NCBI RefSeq assembly: GCF_003858645.1
Contig: NZ_RQJP01000002.1
Coordinates: 496,001 to 560,000 of the forward strand
DNA from: Larkinella knui
GTDB lineage: Bacteria; Bacteroidota; Bacteroidia; Cytophagales; Spirosomataceae
Reading direction: 5' to 3'
DNA: 64,000 nt
Shown: positions 53,872 through 62,127 of the stretch, one piece after another
Layout of the letters: the number at the start of each line of letters is the position of its first letter
How positions within the stretch are numbered: position 1 is the stretch's first letter
Made by a program: the position numbers and the translations under genes
Notes under the pieces: generated by a model
Told to the model about the DNA's origin: nothing
The model's database searches: none
Seen by the model: only the letters and a program-made list of their open reading frames with translations

Positions 53872-56196
53872 ATGCTAAAGCGGTCTTCTTATTTAATCGG
53901 TGTGGTTGCGGGGTTCCTGTGTATCATTCAGGCCTGCCACACGGATTCGGGCAACCGGGTTGAGGACGAGAAATTGCCGGATGTGGTCAGTTATAATTTC
54001 GATATTCGACCCATTCTCTCCGATAAATGCCTGGCCTGCCACGGGCCGGATGCCAACAAACGGGAAGCCGGATTGCGGCTCGACGTGGCTGAAAGTGCGT
54101 TTAAAGCTTTGGCCGAAAATCCTTCGGCCCACGCCCTGGTAGCCGGAAAGCCCGAATTATCGGCGGCTTTTCTGCGCATCACCACGCAGGATACGTCGCT
54201 GCTGATGCCTCCGCCCACGTCCAATCTCAAACTCTCCACCCGGGAAATCAACCTGATTGAAAAGTGGATTAAGCAAGGTGCTAAATACGAGAAGCACTGG
54301 GCTTTTGTTGCGCCTAAAAAAGCGGCCATTCCGGAAGTTGAAAAGAAAGACTGGCCCAAAAACGAGATCGATTATTTCATCCTCCATAAACAGGAGCAGA
54401 AAGGATTGTCGCCCAATGAAGAGGCCGACAAAGAGCGGCAGCTGAAACGCCTGAGTCTGGATTTGACCGGTTTGCCGCCAACCTTGCAGATGATGGACCA
54501 GTTTATGGCCGACAACAGTCCGAATGCTTACGAAAAAGCCGTCGATCAGTTGTTGAAAAATCCGGCTTACGGCGAAAAAATGGCGCTGCACTGGCTCGAT
54601 CTGGCCCGCTACGCCGATTCGCATGGCTATCAGGACGACGGCTACCGGACGCAATGGCCCTGGCGCGACTGGGTGATCAACGCCTTCAATAAAAACCTGC
54701 ATTACAACGATTTTGTAACCTGGCAGTTGGCGGGTGACTTACTCCCCAATTCCACGAAGGAGCAACTGCTGGCAACGGGTTTTAACCGGAACCATAAAAT
54801 CACGGAAGAAGGCGGGGTAATCCAGGAAGAATACCGGATTATGTACGTCACCGACCGGACCGATTTATTCGGAAAAGGTTTGTTGGGCGTTACGATGGAA
54901 TGCGCCCATTGCCACGATCATAAATACGATCCGTTCTCGCATAAAGAATATTATCAGCTCTTCGCTTTTTTCAACAACGTGAAAGAAGTGGGCCTCGAAT
55001 CGGTAATTGGCGGACCCGAAACCTACGCTAAAAAACCGTTGATGGAAATCAGCGACGAGGACGTAAAAAGTATTTTAACGTTTGTCAATAAACCGGATAC
55101 CAATCGGTTGATTGTGTCGGTCATGGGCGATCTGGAACCGGATACGCTTCGGAAAACCTACATTCTCAAACGCGGTGTTTACGATGCGCCGGGCGACGAA
55201 GTGGAACCCGGAACGCCCAGCGCCATCCTTCCTTTCGACAAGAGTTACCCCAAAAACCGCCTGGGTTTAGCCAAATGGTTGTTCGATAAAAAGAATCCGT
55301 TGACGGCCCGGGTGTACGTCAATCTGCTGTGGCAGGAATTCTTCGGCAAAGGCATCGTTAAAACGTCCGGCGACTTTGGGATGCAGGGCGACTTGCCGTC
55401 GCATCCGGAACTGCTCGACTGGCTGGCGGTTGATTTTATGCAGCACAACTGGGACATCAAACGGCTGGTGAAACAGATGGTGACGTCGGCCACCTACCGC
55501 CAGTCGGCAGTGGTAACGCCGGAAAAATTAAAAACCGATCCGGACAACATTCTGCTGGCACGCGGCCCCCGGTATCGCATTCCGGCCGAGTTTATCAAAG
55601 ACCTGGTTTTGTCGAGCAGCGGTTTGCTGAATAAAAAGATTGGCGGTCCCAGTGTGAAACCGTATCAGCCCCCCGGTTTGTGGGAAGGCGCGACCTCGGG
55701 CCGTGGCCTGCTTTCGACCTACAACCAGGATCACGGGCCGAGCCTGTACCGCCGGGGCATGTATACGCTCATCAAGCGAACCGTTCCACCGCCGTCGATG
55801 GCTATTTTCGACGCCAGCAACCGGGATTTGTGCGAAGTGAAACGCCTGAAAACCAACACGCCTTTGCAGGCTTTGGTGATGATGAACGACCCGACGGTGC
55901 TGGAAGCCTCCCGCGTTTTGGCCGCCAAGCTGTTGCTGGAAAATAGTGCTTCCAAAGACAAAATCGGCAAGGCGTTCCGCATGATCGTGGGTCGGAAACC
56001 GAAAGAAAAAGAGATCGATATGCTGACGGCCTATTACGAAAAACAGCTGAAAGAGATCAAAAAACCGGTCGCCGAGAAAGCCCTGGCCGTTGGCGAATAT
56101 CCGATTCCCGACAACGTAGACAAGATGAAACTGGCCGCGATGATGCGGGTCGTTTCGACGATTTATAACCTGGAAGAGACCATTACCAAGACCTAA
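53872..56196 (+). CDS. PSCyt1-DUF1549-DUF1553 family protein (heme-binding lipoprotein)
   Basis: 774 residues. Lipoprotein-like signal (IIQACHTD). PSCyt1 heme motif CLACHG at C53-H57 in SYNFDIRPILSDKCLACHG; DUF1549 (LKRLSLDLTGLPPTLQMM, about 145; MALHWLDLARYADSHGYQDD) with a second conserved CAHCHDHKYDP at C344; DUF1553 (ARVYVNLLWQEFFGKGIV ... RGMYTLIKRTVPPP). It is the free-standing counterpart of the fusion at 32293, and is followed by DUF1501 and a membrane-heme protein. Reaction unknown; a periplasmic redox or hydrolytic step on a glycan is the usual guess. Confidence 0.88.
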   Translation: MLKRSSYLIGVVAGFLCIIQACHTDSGNRVEDEKLPDVVSYNFDIRPILSDKCLACHGPDANKREAGLRLDVAESAFKALAENPSAHALVAGKPELSAAFLRITTQDTSLLMPPPTSNLKLSTREINLIEKWIKQGAKYEKHWAFVAPKKAAIPEVEKKDWPKNEIDYFILHKQEQKGLSPNEEADKERQLKRLSLDLTGLPPTLQMMDQFMADNSPNAYEKAVDQLLKNPAYGEKMALHWLDLARYADSHGYQDDGYRTQWPWRDWVINAFNKNLHYNDFVTWQLAGDLLPNSTKEQLLATGFNRNHKITEEGGVIQEEYRIMYVTDRTDLFGKGLLGVTMECAHCHDHKYDPFSHKEYYQLFAFFNNVKEVGLESVIGGPETYAKKPLMEISDEDVKSILTFVNKPDTNRLIVSVMGDLEPDTLRKTYILKRGVYDAPGDEVEPGTPSAILPFDKSYPKNRLGLAKWLFDKKNPLTARVYVNLLWQEFFGKGIVKTSGDFGMQGDLPSHPELLDWLAVDFMQHNWDIKRLVKQMVTSATYRQSAVVTPEKLKTDPDNILLARGPRYRIPAEFIKDLVLSSSGLLNKKIGGPSVKPYQPPGLWEGATSGRGLLSTYNQDHGPSLYRRGMYTLIKRTVPPPSMAIFDASNRDLCEVKRLKTNTPLQALVMMNDPTVLEASRVLAAKLLLENSASKDKIGKAFRMIVGRKPKEKEIDMLTAYYEKQLKEIKKPVAEKALAVGEYPIPDNVDKMKLAAMMRVVSTIYNLEETITKT

Positions 56197-56198
56197 CG

Positions 56199-56268
56199 TA
56201 CCCACGGACTTTAGTCCGTGAGCGTTGTCAGATAGAAACTAAAATCACGGACTTTAGTCCGTGGGTAC
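56199..56268. repeat. REPIN-like pair of palindromes
   Basis: Two identical palindromes CACGGACTTTAGTCCGTG (56203-56220 and 56246-56263) are arranged so that the outer flanks GTACCC (56199) and GGGTAC (56263) are inverted. The 25 bp between them carry GCGTTGTCAGATAG. This is the head-to-tail inverted REP doublet form. It lies between DUF1553 and DUF1501 genes and ends five bases before the ATG. Confidence 0.8.
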
Positions 56269-56272
56269 TGAA

Positions 56273-57727
56273 ATGGAAAAAGAAATCTTAGAACACGGCT
56301 TTAATTTTAATCGGCGTCGGTTTTTATCCCGGCTCAGTTTAGGACTCGGAAGTGCGGCTTTAGGGTCGCTGATGATCCCGGATCTTTTTGGCAAAAACAA
56401 CGCCGATGAAGAAGGTTTGACGCCCGGCATTCCGCACTTTGCCCCCAAAGCGAAACGCGTCATTTACCTGTTTCAGAACGGGGCGCCTTCGCAGCAGGAA
56501 CTGTTCGATTACAAACCCAAATTACGCGAATTACTGGGCCAGGAAATACCGCCTTCCGTACGCGGTACGCAACGCCTGACCGGTATGACCGCCAATCAGG
56601 CATCTTTCCCGCTGGTGGGGTCGTTCGTCGATTTTAAACAATACGGCCAGTCGCGGGCGTGGGTGAGCGATCTGTTTCCGCATACCGCCAAGATCGTGGA
56701 CGATCTCTGCATCATCAAATCGATGTATACCGAAGCCATCAACCACGATCCGGCGCTCACGTTTCTGCAAACCGGCTCGCAGCAGGGCAACCGGCCGAGC
56801 ATGGGTTCGTGGCTGAGCTACGGACTGGGCAACGAGAATAAAAACCTGCCGAATTTTACGGTATTGCTGTCACGCGGCATTGGTAACGGGCAGGGCGTTT
56901 ATTCCAAATTGTGGTCGAACGGTTTTCTGGATTCCATCCACCAGGGCGTGCAGTTCAGCAAGGGTGAAGATCCGGTATTGTACCTGCGCGATCCGGAAGG
57001 CATGGACCGGCACGCGCGCCGGGATATGCTGGACAATCTGGCGGAACTCAACGATCTGGCGTACCAGGAATTTGGCGATCCCGAAATTACAGCCAAGGTA
57101 AAACAATACGAAATGGCGTACCGGATGCAGACGGCGGTCCCCGAAGTGATGGATCTGTCGAAGGAACCGGACGACATCATCAAGCTCTACGGCCCGGATT
57201 GCCTGGTGCCGGGAACGTTTGCGGCCAACTGTCTGCTGGCCCGGAAATTGTCCGAAAACGGCGTCCGGTTTGTGCAATTGTACCACCAGGGCTGGGATCA
57301 GCACGGCAACCTGCCGTTCGAAATTGCCAGACAAGCCAAGGATGTGGATCAGGCGTCGGCGGCTTTGGTGACCGACCTCAAACAACGCGGTTTGCTGGAC
57401 GAAACGCTGGTGATCTGGGGTGGCGAATTTGGCCGGACCAGCTACACGCAGGGCAAGCTGACGGCCGACAACTACGGCCGTGATCACCACCCGCGCTGCT
57501 TCACGATCTGGATGGCCGGGGGCGGTATCAAACCCGGTATGGTCTACGGCGAAACCGATGAGCTGGGCTATAACATCGCTCAGAATCCGGTTCACGTCCA
57601 CGATTTTCAGGCCACGGTTCTGCACCAGCTGGGCCTGAATCACGAAAAGTTAATCTTTAAACACCTGGGTCGCCGGTACCGCTTGACGGACGTTTCCGGA
57701 AAAGTAGTCCGCGATATCCTGGCATAA
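56273..57727 (+). CDS. DUF1501 family protein, Tat-type signal
   Basis: 484 residues from ATG 56273; an in-frame GTG at 56261 lies inside the REP palindrome and is rejected. Twin-arginine start NRRRFLSRLSLGLGSAALG. DUF1501 landmarks: VIYLFQNGAPSQQELFDYKP, SMYTEAINHDPALTFLQTGS, RPSMGSWLSYGLG, LYHQGWDQHGNLP, LVIWGGEFGRTSYTQG, and GRDHHPRCFTIWMAGGGIKPG. It closely follows the family pattern and forms a module with the preceding DUF1549/1553 gene. Confidence 0.92.
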   Translation: MEKEILEHGFNFNRRRFLSRLSLGLGSAALGSLMIPDLFGKNNADEEGLTPGIPHFAPKAKRVIYLFQNGAPSQQELFDYKPKLRELLGQEIPPSVRGTQRLTGMTANQASFPLVGSFVDFKQYGQSRAWVSDLFPHTAKIVDDLCIIKSMYTEAINHDPALTFLQTGSQQGNRPSMGSWLSYGLGNENKNLPNFTVLLSRGIGNGQGVYSKLWSNGFLDSIHQGVQFSKGEDPVLYLRDPEGMDRHARRDMLDNLAELNDLAYQEFGDPEITAKVKQYEMAYRMQTAVPEVMDLSKEPDDIIKLYGPDCLVPGTFAANCLLARKLSENGVRFVQLYHQGWDQHGNLPFEIARQAKDVDQASAALVTDLKQRGLLDETLVIWGGEFGRTSYTQGKLTADNYGRDHHPRCFTIWMAGGGIKPGMVYGETDELGYNIAQNPVHVHDFQATVLHQLGLNHEKLIFKHLGRRYRLTDVSGKVVRDILA

Positions 57728-57765
57728 TACGCATCCGTTCCTAAACCCACTGGATTCATTTTGTG

Positions 57766-59937
57766 ATGACTAAAAAGGTCAAAAGTCTGGCCGAGCAGGC
57801 GTTATTTGCTTCTGCCATTTTTATTCTGTTCCTGCTACTTTTCGAGAGTAAAATCGTGGTGCCGACCTGGATGCAGCCCGTTGGACGGATGCACCCGCTT
57901 TTTCTCCATTTCCCCATTGTCATCCTGCTGCTGGCGATGGCGATGGAAATGTTTCGGTTCAACAGTTCGTATGCCACGAACGAATTTTACCGGGGCTTTC
58001 TGTCCAATCTGTTGCTGGTTGGGGTTTTGTCAGCCGCTGTTACCGTCGTCATGGGCCTCTTTCTATCCAAAGAAGAAGGTTATTCCGGCGATATGTTGCA
58101 GTGGCACAAATGGTCAGGAGTCAGCCTTTTTTACCTTTCCTGCCTGATCTACTGGAGCCGGAATCAAGCCTGGTATCAGGCGACCGTAGCCAAATCCGGT
58201 GCCATTCTGGCGGTTTTCTTCCTGATTGGCGCGGGGCACTACGGGGCGGTTTTAACGCACGGCGACAACTTCATCACGGGGCCGATTACAAACACGAATG
58301 CGGAACCCGTAGCGCTCGATCAGGCGCTGGTGTACGACCATGTCATTCAGCCCATCTTTCAGCAAAAATGCATCAGCTGCCATAATCCCGACAAACTGAA
58401 AGGTGAACTGAATCTGGCCGATGTCGATGCCATTCTGAAAGGCGGCAAATCCGGTAAATTATTCAAAGCTGGCCTGCCCGACCAGAGTCTGTTGCTGCAG
58501 CGAATTCATTTGCCCGCCGAAGAGAAAAAACACATGCCCCCGACGGGCAAAACACAATTGACCAGCGACGAAATTACCCTGCTGGCGCTTTGGGTGAAAA
58601 GCAAGCCGGATTTCAAGAAAAAGGTCGTCGATTTACCGCCTACGGATTCCCTACGGCGCATCGCAGCCGTGTTGTTCAAACCCGCTGAACAAACGGAGGA
58701 AGTGTATGATTTCGACGCGGCTGACGAGGAAACGGTCAAAAAATTGAACAATGACTACCGCACCGTGGCCTATTTAGCCAAGGAATCGCCGGCGCTGGCG
58801 GTCAATCTGTATAACCGCAGCATTTATTCCGTGGAGAAATTGCAGGAATTAAGTGAGATCAAGCAACAGGTGGTTTCCCTGAACCTGAATAAAATGCCGG
58901 TCAAAGATGCGGATTTAAAAACGGTTGCCCAGTTTGAAAACCTGCAAAAACTCGATCTGAATTTTACCGACATTTCCGGACAGGGATTGAAAGAACTGGC
59001 TGGTTTAAAGCATTTAAACAGCCTGACGTTATCCGGAACGAAAGTGACGTATGCTGACCTACAGAAGCAGATCGGCGACTTTAAAAGCCTGAAAACCGTC
59101 TCGCTGTGGGAAACGAAACTGACCATTCCAGAGATTCAGCAGTTGCAGAAAGCGAACAAAAACATTGCGTTTATTGCCGGATTTAAAGACGACGGCAAAG
59201 ACCCGATTACCCTGAATCCTCCGCAGGTTAAAAATAGCTCGATGATTTTTGATAAACCGGTGGCTCTCCAGTTAAACCACCCGATCAAAGGGGTTCAGAT
59301 TCGTTTTACGACCGACGGCACCGAGCCCGACAGCATCCATTCGCCGGTTTTCAACAACCAGACCATTCTGACCGACATGACGACCATCAAGGCCAGGGCC
59401 TTTAAGGACGGCTGGTTTGGCAGCAGTCTGGCGACCTTCGATTTTTACAAGAGCACCTACAAACCGGATAGTGTTGCGTTGTTGCTCCCGCTAAACCGGG
59501 TTCACCAGGCGGAGGGCGCCAAATCGCTTTTTGACCACAAGCTCGGAACCTTCAACGCCAACAGCCCGGCCTGGGCCAACAACTGGACGGGCGTCCGCAA
59601 CAACGACATGGTGCTGATGGCCGAATACAAGAAGCCGGTTACGGTTTCGTCCGTCGCCCTGCGCATCATGGTGGAAGAAGCCACCGGTATTTTCCCGCCG
59701 GGCTCCGTCGAAATCTGGGGGGGCGACAGCCGCGACAAACTGAAACTCCTCTCGACGGTCAAGCCCAAAATGCCGGTCAAGGGCGAAACCCACGAATTGA
59801 AAAATGTGACCTGTACCTTCAAACCCCAAACTGTCACCTATCTCAAAATAGTGGCCAAACCGTGTACGCTGCCGGAGTGGCACGGCGGCAAGGGCAAACC
59901 GGGGCTGGTGCTGGTGGATGAGATGTTTATCAATTAA
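57766..59937 (+). CDS. Membrane-heme protein with LRR, CHB_HEX_C and F5/8-like domains
   Basis: 723 residues from ATG 57766. N-terminal DUF2231-like membrane helices with the same histidines as the fusion at 32293 (GRMHPLFLHFP, HKWSG, GHYGAVLTHGDNFIT). Cytochrome c motif CISCHN at C202-H206, then a small leucine-rich repeat stretch (LKTVAQFENLQKLDLNFTDI ... LKELAGLKHLNSLTLSG), a chitobiase/hexosaminidase C-terminal style domain (IRFTTDGTEPDSIHSPVF), and an F5/8-like sheet (VGSVALRIMVEEATG-type region, EIWGGDSRDKLKLL). Looks like a membrane electron acceptor carrying carbohydrate-binding parts. Confidence 0.82.
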   Translation: MTKKVKSLAEQALFASAIFILFLLLFESKIVVPTWMQPVGRMHPLFLHFPIVILLLAMAMEMFRFNSSYATNEFYRGFLSNLLLVGVLSAAVTVVMGLFLSKEEGYSGDMLQWHKWSGVSLFYLSCLIYWSRNQAWYQATVAKSGAILAVFFLIGAGHYGAVLTHGDNFITGPITNTNAEPVALDQALVYDHVIQPIFQQKCISCHNPDKLKGELNLADVDAILKGGKSGKLFKAGLPDQSLLLQRIHLPAEEKKHMPPTGKTQLTSDEITLLALWVKSKPDFKKKVVDLPPTDSLRRIAAVLFKPAEQTEEVYDFDAADEETVKKLNNDYRTVAYLAKESPALAVNLYNRSIYSVEKLQELSEIKQQVVSLNLNKMPVKDADLKTVAQFENLQKLDLNFTDISGQGLKELAGLKHLNSLTLSGTKVTYADLQKQIGDFKSLKTVSLWETKLTIPEIQQLQKANKNIAFIAGFKDDGKDPITLNPPQVKNSSMIFDKPVALQLNHPIKGVQIRFTTDGTEPDSIHSPVFNNQTILTDMTTIKARAFKDGWFGSSLATFDFYKSTYKPDSVALLLPLNRVHQAEGAKSLFDHKLGTFNANSPAWANNWTGVRNNDMVLMAEYKKPVTVSSVALRIMVEEATGIFPPGSVEIWGGDSRDKLKLLSTVKPKMPVKGETHELKNVTCTFKPQTVTYLKIVAKPCTLPEWHGGKGKPGLVLVDEMFIN

Positions 59938-60001
59938 AACAAGTTCATGCGTAGCGGACGCCCGTAGCTTTCCAGTGTTCAGAACCGCATGGTAACGGGT
60001 A

Positions 60002-60622
60002 ATGAAATGGCACATGAATCAGCAGAAACACCCGTTTAATCGACCTGCGGAACTGGTTTTATGGAAGCAGTTTCTTTCAGGCGATACCCTGGCTTTCGAG
60101 TCCCTGATGTCGTCGCATTTTCAGGTTCTGTTTCACTATGGCAGCAAATTTTCAAAAGATCGGGAGTTTGTCAAGGACTGTATTCAGGATCTTTTTCTGA
60201 TCCTTTGGGAACGACGGGGCAACCTCAATGCGGAGGTTGCGGTGAAGCCCTACCTGATGGCATCGCTCCGACGGCTGATGAACCGCAGCGGACACCCCAA
60301 AACCGGGTTGCCGGACGCGGTTTCCACGGATGAACAGGGCGTCTTTGAGATTGAATTTTCGGTTGAAGAAGAGTATATAGAACAGGAAAGCATCCGGGTG
60401 ACCACCCAACGTTTTAAGAAGCTACTGGATGAACTCCCCAAACGGCAGAAAGAAGTTATTTATCTGAAATTCTTTCAGGAAATGGACCGGAACCAGATTT
60501 CTGAGGTGATGGACATTTCTCCCCAAACGGTCTCCAATCTGCTTCAAATCGCCATCAGGCAACTGAAGGTTTACTGGAAAGTTGAATTATTGACGCTCTT
60601 GCTGGTTCATTTTTACAGCTAA
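60002..60622 (+). CDS. ECF RNA polymerase sigma-70 factor
   Basis: 206 residues with region 2 (FESLMSSHFQVLFHYGSKF, VKDCIQDLFLILWERRGN, KPYLMASLRRLMNRSG) and region 4 (LPKRQKEVIYLKFFQEMDRN, ISEVMDISPQTVSNLLQIAI). It is followed by FecR (109 bp) and an STN-type SusC, the standard transenvelope cascade in which an outer-membrane receptor relieves FecR inhibition of the sigma factor. Confidence 0.93.
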   Translation: MKWHMNQQKHPFNRPAELVLWKQFLSGDTLAFESLMSSHFQVLFHYGSKFSKDREFVKDCIQDLFLILWERRGNLNAEVAVKPYLMASLRRLMNRSGHPKTGLPDAVSTDEQGVFEIEFSVEEEYIEQESIRVTTQRFKKLLDELPKRQKEVIYLKFFQEMDRNQISEVMDISPQTVSNLLQIAIRQLKVYWKVELLTLLLVHFYS

Positions 60623-60731
60623 TTAGGCCGACGTAATGAGTACTTTTATATTTTTTTCAAAATAACTCCAATTGTTTTGGTATGCCGACCGTGATTTTGT
60701 CTATCGTAAGGTAGGGATGCACAGCGCAGGT

Positions 60732-61868
60732 ATGAACCAGAACCAGTACAGGAGTTATAAAACCGGTGATTTTGTTTGGAATCCATTTTTCCGCCAGTGG
60801 GTGCTCACGCCCACCCGCCAGACGGATCTTTTCTGGAATCAATGGCTTCAGGAAAACCCGGATTTCCTGGACCGGATTCAGGAAGCCCGGGTCATCGTGC
60901 TCTCGCTGCAGGTAAAAGAAGCCCCGCTGTCAACAGACGAAATTGATGAAGTTGTCAAATCGACGGTTTCAAAAATCAACCAGCCGACCGCACATTCCTT
61001 CCCTGAGCGTATCCGGCGCCCCTTACCGGTTTATCAAAGGAACTGGTTTCAAGTCGCGGCATCCCTGAGTCTGCTGCTGCTGGCAGCCTGGTTGACGCAT
61101 GCCTATTACCGTTCCAACCCGTTACCGACGCTGTTTGATACCGCCCTGGCGATTACCAAAAATCAGAAAGCGTCTTGGACCGAAATTGCGAATACCACTT
61201 CGCGCCCCCTGCTCGTCCACCTGGCCGATGGCAGTGCGGTTACGCTCGCTCCCGCAAGTCGGATTTCCTGCGCCAAGAATTTCTTAACCGCCAAACGGGA
61301 AGTTTATCTGACCGGAGAAGCCTTTTTTGACGTAACCAAAGACCCAGCGCATCCTTTTTTCGTGTACGCCAATGGATTGGTTGCCAAAGTTTTAGGTACC
61401 AGCTTCACTATAAAAGCCTACGAAAGTTCGCGGGAAGTAATTGTGGAAGTGACGAGCGGACGGGTTTCGGTTTTTGCGCAGGCCGACCCCAAAGCCAGAC
61501 AGAAATCCATCACCCGCGAACTGGAAGGCGTCGTGCTGTCGCCCAATCAGAAAATCGTGTATGAAACCGACGAAGTGCGGATGCGAAAGACGCTGGTGGA
61601 AAAGCCCGCCTTGCTTACAGCGGCCGTGCCACCCTCTTTTCATTTTGAAGATAAACCCGTCAGCGAGGTTTTTGCTACCCTCGAAAAAGCATACGGTGTT
61701 GCCATTATTTATGATAAAGACCTGATGATGGATTGTCCACTAACGGCTTCCCTCGACAGTATGCCATTATATAACCAGTTGACCATCATTTGTAAAGCGG
61801 TAGAAGCCAGTTATGAACTGGTGGACGGGCAAATTATTATTCACAGCAAGGGTTGTAAAACGAATTGA
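60732..61868 (+). CDS. FecR-family anti-sigma factor
   Basis: 378 residues from ATG 60732; ATG 60717 is also possible and a TTG start further up is unlikely. Cytosolic sigma-binding N-terminus, transmembrane helix about 105-125 (FQVAASLSLLLLAAWLTHA), FecR domain about 165-260 (VHLADGSAVTLAPASRISC, REVYLTGEAFFDVTKDP, FFVYANGLVAKVLGTSF), and a C-terminal DUF4974/STN-like domain (DKPVSEVFATLEKAYGVAI). It would hold the upstream sigma factor at the membrane until the SusC downstream is occupied. Confidence 0.93.
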   Translation: MNQNQYRSYKTGDFVWNPFFRQWVLTPTRQTDLFWNQWLQENPDFLDRIQEARVIVLSLQVKEAPLSTDEIDEVVKSTVSKINQPTAHSFPERIRRPLPVYQRNWFQVAASLSLLLLAAWLTHAYYRSNPLPTLFDTALAITKNQKASWTEIANTTSRPLLVHLADGSAVTLAPASRISCAKNFLTAKREVYLTGEAFFDVTKDPAHPFFVYANGLVAKVLGTSFTIKAYESSREVIVEVTSGRVSVFAQADPKARQKSITRELEGVVLSPNQKIVYETDEVRMRKTLVEKPALLTAAVPPSFHFEDKPVSEVFATLEKAYGVAIIYDKDLMMDCPLTASLDSMPLYNQLTIICKAVEASYELVDGQIIIHSKGCKTN

Positions 61869-61957
61869 CGAGTACTGGTTAAACGGGTTTATGTTCAATA
61901 GACCGGTAAATGGGCAGAATTTCATTTTTTCTCATAATAACCTAAACCCTTAAACAC

Positions 61958-62024
61958 ATGGACGGTATGACAACCCTAAAAACCTGAATCTGAAAAGAGG
62001 CCGGGCTGATTCCTTTCGGCCCGG
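61958..62024 (+). promoter_or_regulatory. Leader with short ORF and hairpin upstream of SusC
   Basis: A nine-codon frame MDGMTTLKT (61958-61987) is followed by the hairpin CCGGGCTGA (62001-62009) / TCGGCCCGG (62016-62024) with a 6-nt loop. The same 13-mer CCTAAACCCTTAA precedes both this mini-ORF (61941-61953) and the SusC ATG (62110-62122). It could be the FecR terminator or a leader-peptide-type control. Confidence 0.4.
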
Positions 62025-62127
62025 TTAAATGCCAACTCCTCTCCCAAAACGGCTTGTCATGGTACTCCCTGAAAAAAGGGAGCCGGGAAAACTATGGCCC
62101 AATCCAACTCCTAAACCCTTAACTTTT

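Noticed and set aside
50087-56268. A transposase associated with the REP-like palindromes
   Set aside because: No Y1/RAYT transposase or any other mobile-element gene was found in the window.
56261-56272. GTG start for the DUF1501 gene
   Set aside because: The codon lies inside a REP palindrome; the ATG twelve bases on gives a proper twin-arginine N-terminus.
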